Assembly (NCBI RefSeq): GCF_963583255.1
Contig: NC_084808.1
Coordinates: forward strand, 13,167,501-13,231,500
Reading direction: 5' to 3'
From: Pyrus communis
Taxonomy: Eukaryota; Streptophyta; Magnoliopsida; Rosales; Rosaceae
DNA length: 64,000 nt
The first letter of the stretch is position 1. Every line of letters starts with the position of its first letter. A model generated the notes under the pieces. It was not told the DNA's origin. It saw only the letters and a list, made by a program, of their open reading frames with translations, and did not search any database. Made by a program: the position numbers and the translations under genes. Positions 46,977-59,500 of this stretch are shown here, in pieces.

Positions 46977-47474
46977 CTATCTCTGCAGGAGAGGAGTGAA
47001 GGCATGGCAACCCGAATTCTTCGCACCAGCATTCCTCGCCGAGTCCTTGCACGAATCAACAAAACCCACTTCAGATACCATCTTCAATAACTCGTCCAAT
47101 CCCAACCGTCCAAACCTGCTCTCATCTTTCTCCAAAAACCACAACATCTCCTTGAAAAACACAACCTCGCAAGGCAAGACCAACCCTCCATTGCTCTGGA
47201 ATCCCAACTCCTCCTCGGCCTTCTTCAGCAATCCGACGAAGACTGGGAGGTTCACGAATCGGGCAGGGATCACAAACCGGATTCTCCCCGGCCCAACGTA
47301 GACCGCCAAGAAACCGGAGGGAATGCGCCGGTTTAAGCCGAGAGGAGGGAGGGCGTTGGAGTTGTCGTAGGAGACGACAGAGCGGCGGAGGCTCATGAAC
47401 TTCCAACGCATCACGAGCTGCTTGAGGCGCACTATTTGGCGGATCTTCTCGACCTTCTTCATGGCGGTTGCCAT
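46977..47474 (-). CDS. SAUR-family auxin-responsive protein
   Basis: This is a single-exon gene of 165 aa, as usual for SAUR genes. The core SAUR domain lies at about residues 50-120: it begins PSGFLAVYVG, continues with RFVIPARFVN and LLKKAEEELGF, and ends near VVFFKEMLWFLEKDE. A basic N-terminus (KKVEKIRQIVRLKQLVMRWK) precedes it and a longer variable tail follows. SAUR proteins are small auxin-induced regulators, many acting by inhibiting PP2C.D phosphatases at the plasma membrane to promote cell expansion (family knowledge). The start chosen is the first ATG of the open frame, which opens with the typical short basic segment. No frameshift or internal stop is visible. The long tail suggests a divergent SAUR subgroup, and the exact orthologue cannot be named. 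Confidence 0.9.
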   Translation of the reverse strand: MATAMKKVEKIRQIVRLKQLVMRWKFMSLRRSVVSYDNSNALPPLGLNRRIPSGFLAVYVGPGRIRFVIPARFVNLPVFVGLLKKAEEELGFQSNGGLVLPCEVVFFKEMLWFLEKDESRFGRLGLDELLKMVSEVGFVDSCKDSARNAGAKNSGCHAFTPLLQR

Positions 47475-48330
47475 TGTCGCAGAGCCTAGGAGAGAGGGGG
47501 ACAGGCGAAGGCTTGGATGGATTTGGGAGAGACAGGAAGTGGAAATTAATTCAATCAGTTTTTAAGTAGAAATGGAGTCTGTGAATTGGAAATTGACTAA
47601 TTTGCCCTTTTCGATTATCTTTATCGATTTGATTAATAGCTAAATATTTAATAGCTTTGGATTTTAAATTCCAACAGCTAAATATTTAATTTTATTTTAA
47701 CCGCTTTTACTTTTGATTGTTTTTTATGACGTGTGTTGTTCTTTAGCATGTGAGGAAATTTCTAAAGCCCAATGGGCTGTGATTTAGTTAGTTGTTTATG
47801 AAACAAAATTCATTTTTTGTAATGGCTGATTATTTCATATGACAAAGTCTAAATGGACAAGGATGCTTAATTACAATAAGCCATGATTTTTATTTTTTTA
47901 TTTTTTTTATACAAATAAGACGCCACTCATGCAGACATAACATGAGCAATTGTAGTATTTACAACTAAATACCGCAAATAGAAATTGCTCACTCAAACTA
48001 GCTACAAAACTCAAAATTACCAGCAATTAACCTATCAATATAGAAGAAAAGGCAAATCTTACACTTCATCCACCACCCAGGGCTAGGTAGAACAAAATTT
48101 CAACATCGGCAAATCAAGATATGAATCCAGAGCTGGAACCAAAGTATTGGTTTTCACACGCCTTCAATTGAAGAGTGATGATTCGCTCGTCGTGTGGGTA
48201 GCAAACATAAGTGATATTGTGTAGCTTAACTCAAATCCCAAGTTTAAATTCTATGTAAATAGTTTTCATTTCTGACTTGAGTAAGAGTTTAAAAAATAAT
48301 AATAAATAAAAAAACTCAACCATGAGTTGC
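47475..48330 (-). promoter_or_regulatory. SAUR upstream region
   Basis: This is the non-coding sequence upstream of the SAUR start codon. No clear TATA box or auxin-response TGTCTC core stands out, and no other feature is seen. Confidence 0.25.
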
Positions 48331-48723
48331 CATCATTTTTGCTCCCATCACTGTTGTCAACCCACCTTAATCATTGCCGCCACAACCATAGCTGCTAGCG
48401 CCCACCATCCCTAGCGCAACCTCCATTGCCACCATCACCAACCATCATCACCATTGCTGCCACCACCACCTATTAACACTATCAAAACTGTCACCCCTGC
48501 CACCTCCAACCACCATCAACACTGTCGTTGCCACCACTACCGACATCGCCACCTACCATCATTATTGTTGTTGCCACCTCCACCAACCATCATCATTGTT
48601 GCCACGACCATCACCATCTATTATCATCACCAACATTGCCGCCGCCACTACCCACCAACGTCATCACCATCTTCGTTGCCACCACCACTGCTTCCACTAG
48701 TACAATTTCTATCTATTATCTCT

Positions 48724-48764
<41 letters not shown>

Positions 48765-48770
48765 ATGACT
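48330..48770. repeat. Degenerate CCACCATCA array and AT microsatellite
   Basis: About 390 bases are built from CACCATCA/TGCCGCCACC words, followed by an (AT)n run (48726-48763). Any frame through it gives His/Pro-rich low-complexity peptide, not a gene. Confidence 0.8.
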
Positions 48771-49040
48771 CTAGATGCACGTTAAATTCCGTATTTAAAT
48801 TTTCTTATTTCTTTTAGGTTAGCCAAACAAGAAAATTGACAAATCCTAAAATATAAATTTTCATCATTTTATAATTCTTAGAAAACCTTGAATTTCCTCA
48901 TCCAAACATAGACCTATCAATTGGATTCCACCTGCGCCAAAACTTGAAGATCAATTTCAACGGGTCTATTATTAATAACGAAGTTGTTGGTGATTTTGTT
49001 ATTTGTGACGAGAATCGTAACTGATTATTGTCGATGCACC

Positions 49041-49860
49041 TAGGGGTGAGCATAAAAACTGCTAAACCGTAAAACCGCATGAAAAAAAATCGAAAAGAAC
49101 CGTGCTGATCAGAAAAGTCAACTTTGAGTCAAAAACTGAACCGGGCTGTTCAAACCGGTTTAGTTTCCAGTTTCAAATGAACAAGAATCGGCCGGAACCG
49201 AACCAAACTGTATATATTAATTATATATATACACACATGACATGGTATAATAGGTTGAAAAATTAGTTTCACCAAGTTAGCTCTATTGGAGTTCCTCTTG
49301 AACAACAAACTTCAGGGAATAACCTGTTAAAGGAGGAGTTTGGGAGTTCTCTGCCATTTCAAAAAAATTGGCAGATATTTAATAGCTTATGTGGTTTTTT
49401 TTTAATCTATAGTTGGCACGCTCCTTAGCTTATATCATTTGGGTTTATTGATACAAATAATTGCTGAAATGAGGTGCAATGCTTCTTCCATGTGTATGCC
49501 TTGGGTTTTTATGTTTTATTGGCATGCTCCTTACTTTTATACTTGAGATTTTTTACATATTTTGGTTTTGCTGCTTCTTTGTTCCCACTTAATCAGTTTT
49601 ACTGTTATATTTGTTCTTTGGTATCTGTCTTCCAACTCAATTTCAATAATTGAGCAAGGCTACTAACAAATGTTATATTGTCTCCATTTACACTTAGAAC
49701 CGTAAACCGGTAAGAACCGAACCAGAATCGGAGCAGATCGAACTGTACGATTTTAGTAATAAATTTAAGCAGAATTACACCGAACCAAATTGTTGATATT
49801 TTTCAATTCCGATTTCAATTTAGGGGTGGAATCGCACCGAACTGCACCGTGTCCACCCTA
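49041..49860. mobile_element. Non-autonomous hAT-like element with TAGGG ends
   Basis: An 820-bp element has a perfect 8-bp duplication GATGCACC (49033-49040 and 49861-49868). The ends are TAGGGGTGAGCA on the left and TAGGGTGGACACGG read from the right. The interior is rich in AACCGAACC-type words at both ends around an AT-rich middle. No coding region was recognised. It sits between the SAUR and galacturonokinase genes. Confidence 0.82.
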
Positions 49861-50577
49861 GATGCACCAAAATTTGGTGGTGCTACTCTTCTTTTCGAGA
49901 AGCTCTGCGCCCTGCAAAAAGGCATACTTTCAAGTTGAACGTAAAGACTGGTGCCATCTTTGACAAAGTGCTTTACACCTTGGAGGTTCAAGACAATCAT
50001 TCAAGACATTAAAATGATACCTTATGGATCTCCACCGACTTTATTATTTGACCTTGAGGGTACCCTTTCAACTTTTCTTTTTTACCCGTAAAAGTATTGC
50101 TAACTTAACCACTTTTAAATAGAGTACAAAATTGTTTTTTTTACATAAGCACACTCCAGAATCAACTCTAGAACCGTTTTTTGACAAGGTTACGAGCACT
50201 TTTAAATAAGAATAATGTTAGAAAGATCAGATTTTTAAAATTATATTTGTAAACAAAAAAAATATAATTATTAATAATTAAATTATTATTTAAACGTTGA
50301 TTAACGTATATTTTAATATCATCTGGTGACACATTTTTTTGATTTACATTACTTGACCGGAAAACAGATGATATGACGTTTAAACCGCGGATAGGCCTAA
50401 CTCACTACAGTCTGTCCAACAATGATTTTCCTTGAATTTCACATCATCTCTTGTCTCTGCCCCACCCTGAGATCCAAAAATGTCTTATGCTAAATCTGCA
50501 CCATAAACCGATCCTGCATTTGCATTTTAAGGGTCGATTGGATTGGATTGCTCAGTTCTGAGAGATCATTTGTGAAG

Positions 50578-53500
50578 ATGGCTGGATCGTCTTGGCCTTC
50601 TGAAACTCAGGTACTCTTTGATCCTGTATGATTTCATTAGGGTTCATGCATTTTTTATCCACATTCTAGTTTTTTGGGAGGAAGCAGCCAGCGTTGTTGT
50701 CATCTTTTACGGAAAAAACACAATGGCAACCGTAAAAACTTAAAGCTGACCGCTTTGCGGAGTGGTGGATTGGTGTTCCTCGTCAACCCTGTTTCGGGTT
50801 CAAACCTTAGCTTGGCTTATAGTAGTAATATTGCTTAGCTGACTGCTTTGCTAGACTCATAAAATTGGAGCATTTGGTTTATTGAATTGAAGTCACTTGT
50901 TTAATTGTGTCCAATCTGATACATAACGACTGGTTAGCTGAAATATTCTAGCTTTTCGAAGCAAGAATTGGGTTGGCATTGGTCATTTAAAAGCATGGAC
51001 CAATTTTTTGAATGCTTATTAGACTTTGCCTTGGAATTGTTCTTCACTGTGGGTGGAATTCTTTGGATTACATCTTTGGCCTCTGTATTATCATTTTGCA
51101 ATGTTTCCGTGATCGTTAATGTTATTTTGTATGGTAATGATATTAATGTACATGTTCTTTTGTATGCTACAGTTAAATGGACTTAGACAGATAGTTTCAG
51201 AAATGGCTGGGACAGGTAGGAAAGAAGTTCGGGTTGTTGTTTCTCCTTATCGGATTTGTCCATTGGGAGCTCATATCGATCATCAGGTTAGTGTTAGGTA
51301 GCTTTTTTTTTCATTATGTGCTTGTCGACCTTTGATGCTCTCGTTTTCAGTAGGATTTCAAAATTGACTTTTTTTTTTTCATATAAAAGAATAATTTGTG
51401 TCCATAGGCTTTGTTATTCATTACCTTGTGATTACCAAGTCTCTGTTCATAGAATCATATGTAACAATTGCGCTTGTTATAGTTGATTGCTTAATTTATC
51501 AAGCTGTCTGTGAGATACCATACTTTATTGTGTCCATTAAATTTACTTTTGGGTAACACGAAAAAAGTATATCCATTTATTTTAAATGGTTGCAGGGCGG
51601 GACTGTATCAGCTATGGCAATTAACAAGGGGATACTTTTAGGTTTTGTTCCTTCTGGTGACACTCAGGTAAATACCGAATATACTATTTTTAACCTTACG
51701 AGACTAGAAATCCAGTTGTGGTGTTAGTTGTTTTTACTTTACATTGTGTTTACCATAGAACATGAATCCAAGTAACAAGTAATAGCGCGAGTTCAACTAA
51801 TCATTTTCTTTCAAAGCAAAGAGCCGTGTTCAATGGTTATTCTTTTCACTGCTATATTAAAACCAAGAATAAAGAAACTTCTAAGAAGACATGTAATTTC
51901 TAGGAATGTAAATTAAGATGCAGTCACATCAGAAAACATAATCTTAAAATTTTAGGAAATATGGACAAATAGAACCTTTTACAAATTTTCAATAAAAAGA
52001 TAGAACTTTGTCATGAAGGGACACTAACAGACAATAAAGGAGCACTAAGGGGGTCATAAAACATGTTTTATTACCTGTTTACTGCTCCTTGAGTGAAAAA
52101 GTTCCATTTGCGATTGCAGATTTGTAAAAGGTTCTATTTGTGCATACATTCCTAAGGCTTTTAGAATCCTTTGGGACTTTGAATGATTCATAGAGTATCT
52201 CATCATAGCATGAATTTGTTTGCTCAGACCCAAAGCTGAATCATTGTTTGTCATGAAGAACGAAATCTCAAAATTCTGCGAATGCTTTGGATATATGAGG
52301 CATTGATCGAAAACTTATACTACAGAAACTTATAAACTAAACCATGAAAGTTAAACATTTAAGTTAGTTTCCCTCATAATTGTTCTTGATTGTTATTTCC
52401 ACTGTCATCTGCCTGCTGAGCCATTGAACTCTTGCTGTAGGTTATACTGCGTTCAGGACAGTTTAAAGGTGAATGTAGGTTCAGGTGTGGGTCTTTTCTC
52501 ATGGTATTTCTAAATTTTGTGCATTCTTTCATTTATTTATTTCAAATGCATGCTTACCGAGTTCTAAAGTTTTATCAAAATTAGCAGACATCTACACCTT
52601 TTAGAAAATAACAGTTTTTAAATGTACTAAAGAATAGCCAAATATTACGTGTTACGGCCTTCATTTTGGTGCATAGGCCTTCGGTTGGGTGTCTAGGCCT
52701 TCAGTTTGGGGCGTCCTATGCACTCAATTTTGGCGGTCTTCAGAATTTTGAGCAAAAACTGTTATTCCTAAAAAGAGAGGGTAAACTTTTGCTAGTTTTG
52801 AGTAAAAAAAAAAAGAAAAATCAGTTTTCCAGGACTGTCTAGTTAGAAATTTCTATTCAATAATATATAAAACCATAAACTTACAGTGTGTAGGATTTGT
52901 ACATATCAAGCACGAAATTTCTATTCAATTAACTGTTTGCTTCTCCTAATGCCAAATGTCAATTGAAAGGTTTCTGTCAGAAACAAAACTATACACAACA
53001 TGGCTGAAAGAAAAATATACCCGTTACAATGCTGCACCTTAAAAATACTAGTGATTGAATCATCACATGTGTGGAAGACTGAATGTATATATCATGCAGT
53101 AATATACCTCACTGACGATACTGGGGGTCATATGACTGGGTTATATGTAATAAAGATATTTAATTAGTGTTGCCTTGAAAAGGTTTGGTCAGGTAAAAGT
53201 TTATGTGCATGACGAACATGTTGTAACTGTTGGCATCAAGGCCTTGTCAAACACTTAGCAAGGAATTGAGTTGAGGAGCCTGTAGTTTTACAAATGTGGA
53301 GAAGCTTGGACCCTTAAGTAGGCTTTGGTTGTTTGAAAAGGGTGACCCCTATGACACTAATGATTCGAGTCATGGATGAGGAAAGAGATATAAAGAATGC
53401 TTTCTGTATTTCATTTCTTAATCAGGAAGTGATACAGGAGGGTTTATATACACATTGCTAAATAAGCTTAGTAACTAATGACACCAGATTAACCACTAAC

Positions 53501-56500
53501 ATTGTGATTAACAACAAGACACATGTAACTAATTTACAGCTGTTACATAACAGAAAATATCTAAGATTGAGGTGTCCCTTGACCCTCCCTCAAGCTAAAC
53601 GGAGGAGACCCGAGAGAAAGCTTGGACTGTAACAACTTGAATCTGGCCTTGGAAAGTGCCTTGGTGTGAATATCTGCAATTTGATGATGAGTACTGACAT
53701 GTTGAACTTGAATCAGATTAGCTAAGACAAGTTCTCTTATATAATGGTAATCAATCTCCACATGTTTCATTCAAGCATGAAACAGGGGATTGGATGCCAA
53801 AGAAATGGCAGAGACATTGTCACACCAACGTTGGGGTACCTGTCCAAGTGGGAAGGTAGCTTTGGAATTGGTATGCACACACATAGCAGCTAATTTGGCA
53901 GGAGGTATTTTACCAGCAAAAGCATGATTCATCCTTTCATAACAATCAATAGCTTCATGCTCAATGGAATGACTGATTTGGCAAGGATTTTTACCACCAG
54001 AATAGTTGTTATTGTGAGGAAATCCACCAGTTAGAGAAGGTTTCTATCCTCTCCAAGGCATTCCCTCCACTTCTGCACACTCAGCCTTTTTCAGTACTAA
54101 AGCTACACTTCAGACATGGCATAGGAGGCTTGGGCATCCTTCTATAGCAATGTTTAGGAAGATTTTAAATAAAGCTTCACTTGCTCACAGTGGTGACAAG
54201 TCTGTAAATTTCTTTTGCACAGATTGTGCCATAGGCAAACATCACAAGTTACCCTTTTCTTCTAGTACTAGTGTTGTATTTGCCAGTCTTGAGTTGATTC
54301 ACTGTGATGTTTGGGGCCCAGCTCCAGTGCTCTCTGTTAGTGGCTACAAATACTATGTGCTCTTTGTAGATGAGTTTACTAAATACACTTGGTTGTTTCC
54401 TCTGAAGGAAAAATCTGAGGTTCTCTCTGTATTTGTCAGTTTTAAAGCATATGTTGAAAACCTGGCTCTGATACCAAGATAGAAAGAATGCTTTCTGTAC
54501 TTCATTTCTTAATCAGGAAGTAATACAGGAGGTTTTATATACACTTTGCTAAATAAGCTTAGTAACTAATGACACCAGATTATCCACTAACATTGTGATT
54601 AACAACAAAACACATGTAACTAATTTACAGCTGTTACATAACAGAAAATATCTAAGAGTGAGGTGTCCCTTTAGAAAGCAGTGCTGATACCCTGTTTTCT
54701 TGCCTGATCGTTTATGTATTTACTCCGGTACTATATTCTCAAAGTTCAGGGTTTTTTTTCCCAAAAGGAAACAAGAGCAGTTAGTTCAAGTTTCCAGATA
54801 CAACAACCTAAAGTGGCACATATGAAATGGTAAATTGCAGAAAAATTAGGGTTAAATGATAAATGATTAGGTAAGTACGTAGAGCATGATGTGCCGATTG
54901 ATGTAAAGAACTGAGAATTCTGGGCAGCGTTTGGTGTTAGAATTTTTCAAGTTTGGGTTTCAGGGAAGTAATTGAAGGAAAGAATTCAAGATGCAAAATA
55001 GATAAGAAAAGGAAGACATAATTCACTGTTCTGTGGAAGTGAACACTGAAAGAAAAGGCAGACGATTTTTGTATTTTATTAATTGTAACTTTACTGAAGT
55101 TGACAGGAATCTACTTCAGTAAGATATATATTTAACAACTGATCTATGTCTCTTGAGTATTCCTATTTCTGTATGAACTTTCTTCAAATAGTAAGTCATT
55201 AGTTTACTTGGATTACAATCTGTAATCATGTGGCATTTGGTGAACTTGATTATTTCCTATTGCTTTTATAGAGTTGATGAAGTTCAATTCCCTTGGAAGA
55301 GTGCAACTGTTGCTTCCAAAACAGATGAGGAAAGCAATTGGGGAAGTTATGCAAAAGGAGCCTTATATGCATTACAGAGTAGACAAATCTCCCTTGCCCA
55401 GGTTAGAGATAATTCTTTAATGACCTCTCTCTTTTTTTTTTCTTCTGATTAGTTGAATTATTTATTACTATTTTGATTTGCTGAACATATTGTTTCTCTG
55501 CACTTCTTGATTGGCCCATGGGAGCATTTTTTTCACCTCTGTTTTGGTTTCTTATGGTAAAAGAATAACTATGGCAGAACTCCATAGTTTGCTTTCAGTT
55601 ATCTTAAATTGAATATCAAGTTGGTCATTTGAGTATCAAGGCACTGGGCAGACCATGCATAGAAGATTCTTTCCGGTTACATTATTTTGATTTGCTCCAG
55701 ATTTATGATTTATGGCCCTATCGTTTCTGAAGCATGTGAAGCCAGCTCATTCAAACACCTAACTGTCATGCTACTTCAGGTTGCCTAACTCTCTCCTTAA
55801 GCTCCTGTTGGTGTTCCTTTCTTTAACTTCTTAAGACACACCCCTCTGTTTGATTTACCTTTCTACCCTTGCATGTTAAAAATATGCCAGTTGGGAAGCA
55901 GAATTTGACAAAGGGTCCTCAGTATATGGTCACTTTTATCTCCTTCTGGGCTCGACACGGTATACATTTTCAGGAATTGACAAAGTCACAAGATTAGTTT
56001 TACTTGGACATGCAGGCATTTCTGAGCACTTTTGTGCACAGTTTAGAACTATGGCCAATTTTGTAGCTTGTGTTCAGTGATATGAATTGAGTGATACTCA
56101 AGTAAGCCATTTGGTATCAAGGCACTGGGAACCTCATAAATGGAAGGTTGCCTCCAGTTACATTCATTTGATTTGCTCCAGATGTATGATTTATGGTCAT
56201 ATCTTTTATGTATCTTGGATTAGTCAGTTGTGGAGATTGCATACATTTGAAAAACATGATTATAAATGTATAGCAAGTATGTAACAGATCTCTAGAGGAT
56301 GCCAGCTCTTTCTGGCACCTAACTGTTATGCTACTTGGGGTTGCCTAAGCTAGCTTTTGCTATTCCTTTCTTTGAGACATACTATTTGCCGTTCTACCAT
56401 TGCCTGTTAAAATGTCTTGGTTGGACATAAACAATGAGCAAACTTGGACAAAGGGCCCTCAACATGGTAGCTTTTATCTCCATCTGGGCTTTACAAGGTG

Positions 56501-59500
56501 TACAATTTCGGGATGGTCTACCTTAAAGAATTACAACTAAATTTATGGTATCTTAGGCAGCACCACATCCTGTACAAATAAGCATCTTGATTGCTTCTTG
56601 ATGTTGCACTGTCCATGTTGCCTCAAGCATAATTATGAATTGGCTACGAAGAAATATTCACGTCCACCATCCACAGACTTTTCTTCCATTTTTCCATCCA
56701 TGACTTCAATTTATTACAAACTTGGTGTTAGGCTTGTTAGTTAACAACCATCCATCTTGAAGATTCGTGTGCAAAACCTGGGTACAAACTATTTGAGTGG
56801 CATTTTTCTTTCCATTGATACTTTTTTTGATGATTCATACAAATCTTTCATTAAATAGTTATCATTTGTTTCACATGTTGTAGGGTATCATCGGATATAT
56901 AAGTGGTCCTGATGGTATGGACAGTTCAGGCCTTAGCTCTTCTGCCGCTGTAAGTTGTCTTCCTTGTTGATTTCCTTTGTTGTTAAATGATGACAATGAA
57001 AGATGACTGTATACAAAAGATTCCCATTACGACTAAGACGCCATAAAAATATGAGTTGTGTCAGGAAGTGCTATGTGTTATTACTCTTTGTAAAACCTAA
57101 AGATTTTGATTGATTGTTTCCAAGGATTTTGTGTTGTATACCTTCCTTGGACTAGGTTTGCATCTTTCTCTTTCGAATATTTGCTGGTGTAAATAGAAGA
57201 ATTATGTATTTCATATTGCTTTATGGGTGACAAAAGTAGTGAATAAGTCCTATATATAAGAGGTCAAACGTAGTTGACTGATTATATCTTTCATGCAAAG
57301 AAATTCAAACACAAACCAAAAACCCACACGTTAACCAGTTTTGCATTTGTACAATTGCCCACTTCTAAACTTATATGAATGTAAGAAACTACGAAGCAGA
57401 GCTGTAGACGTGTTTGTCCAAAAGGATGAGTTTTCACATTAAAGGATAGCTATTTAGTAGATATTCCATCCCAATAGTAGCTACCATTATTTTTGGACAC
57501 TGGAGCTAGGTTATAGTTAAGAAATATGGCATGCTATATTCAACGACTGCATCAGTTGAGACTTAATGTTGGTGTTTGGAATCAGTTTACGATTTGAATT
57601 GAAGTGAACTTTGAAGTAAAACAAACTAATATGCCACACATCCGTTATTTTTATCAGAAGAATGATCTTGATTAAAGACTGTTTTTGTAGTATTCATCTT
57701 GTGGGGCTTCATTTCTTTATTTTGGAGAGTCACTTCCAGTAACATCCAACCCGTTAATCTTGCATTTACACGTTTGACAGGTCGGTGTAGCTTACCTACT
57801 GGCTTTGGAAACTGCAAACAATTTAACAGTGTCTCCTGAAGAAAATATTGAGTATGATCGGTAGGTTTCTTTAGCATTTGAGAGTCCAACACTTGGACCA
57901 ACAATTAGTTTATACTTTGACACACAAACCCCCCCTTACAGGAAGTCCTCTCTCTAGTACTAGAGGGTCCAGCACGTCAAACTGACATTATTGGGAGGTT
58001 ACATTACAGACACGTGCAATGAGAATCACCTTCTTTGCATAACAATTTGTTGGTTTACCACTCTGCTTCTAACATTTAGTTTATGATTCCAACTGATTTC
58101 GCTTGTGCTCCTTTAACGCCCAGCATTCAGAAATCAATCTATACTGTCTTCTCTTTATGAAAAAGTTTCGTTTCTTTAACAAAACTTTAAAAAAACCTTC
58201 CCTTTTTCTTTAACATTTAGTTTATGATTCCAAGTGATTTATATATCCAGTCCTCAACTTAAAGTAATAGAGAACTTTATAAGTACCCTTTTTCTATATT
58301 TCTTTTGCCATATCAAACCTTTTAATGAACTTTGGTTATTGTAGGCTGATTGAAAATGAATTTTGGGGCTTGCGAAATGGTATATTGGATCAATCAGCCA
58401 TATTGCTTTCGAGCTATGGTTGTCTATTGTGCATGAACTGCAAGGTAGTGCGTGAAAATTGTGTTTTATGTTTTAATAAAAAAATTTCTATTTACTGGAT
58501 TCATTTCAAGTGCAGTCTGTATATTTGTTAAATTACACTAATTTGAATGATCCAGTCATCTTCATGATTTCTATTACTGAATCTTTTAGCATTTTGAATA
58601 TATGGTTGATTTCTTATAAAAGTTACATTCTGGCTGCTCTTTTGTAATGATCGTCCAGAAAGATTTGCTTGTGCCTGATTCAGATTACACTAACTCTTAT
58701 AGATTGAACGATTTTTAATATTATACATAAAAGGGCTAAGCATATGATTTCAGAGTTAGAAGTTTAATTTGTGATTATAAATGGATGGACTCACAATGTG
58801 ATATAATCTTTCTGAATCCTTTGAAACTAAAGATTGTACCAAAGAAAGCTGTAAGCTTAATATTATAACTTCAACCATATGAACTTTGAAACAAAGTAAC
58901 ACTTAAGACTTAGATTACCATAAAGGGGAATTTGTCTGCACCTCAAAGCATAGTACCGTTCTTATCCGTAAGGTGCTTTTATTTTTAAGCAATCTTTTTT
59001 TATTGTTTTTTTAAGTTTTTTCTTTTGCTATACTACAGATTGTAATCTGATACGTCTTATTCATTTTCTTGATCTATTTCCGTTTATAACCACATATATC
59101 AGATTCTGCTCTAATTTTGAGTATTAGCAACAGGTGTCTCACAATGTAGATTGCATGTGCAGACTAAGGAACATAATCTTATACACCCACCAAAACTGGG
59201 GGAGAACCACGATACTGAGTGGCAGGAAGCATACAAAATATTATTGGCATTTTCAGGGTTGAAGCATAATTTGACCGCAAATCCTGGATATAATCACCGA
59301 GTTGCAGAGTGTCGAGAAGCTGCAACAGTCCTTTTGAAGTAAGATCCATTTCCCTTGTAACCGATAACAAATTTACCCTTCTTGATTTTAATCAAGTATC
59401 TTGACCATGATATTTTTCTTTTAGTCATTTTTGGTTGGCGGTGGTTTGGCATTGAATCCATATGCCATCATCCATTTATTTTTCATGCAACTCCATCTTA

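Larger units (their letters stand above)
53386..54673 (-). mobile_element. Small Copia-type LTR element with rearranged interior, in galacturonokinase intron 4
   Basis: Two 197-bp LTRs (53386-53582 and 54477-54673) lie between a perfect 5-bp duplication GAAAG (53381-53385 and 54674-54678). On the minus strand the LTR at 54477 is followed by a Met-tRNA primer site (TGGTATCAGAGCCAG, 54462-54476), and a purine tract precedes the other LTR, so the element runs on minus. Minus-strand interior pieces are a degenerate gag zinc knuckle (about 54035-53835) and the RNase H C-terminus (about 53830-53590, with ADIHTKAL). A third piece, GAG-pre-integrase and integrase core, is in the opposite orientation (about 54085-54470). 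It has no intact protein and is non-autonomous. Confidence 0.85.

Noticed and set aside
47122..47406. Second frame in the SAUR gene
   Set aside because: It is an out-of-frame reading of the SAUR coding sequence with Pro/Arg-rich composition.
48454..48768. His/Pro-rich open frame
   Set aside because: It is translation of the CCACCATCA low-complexity array and the AT microsatellite.
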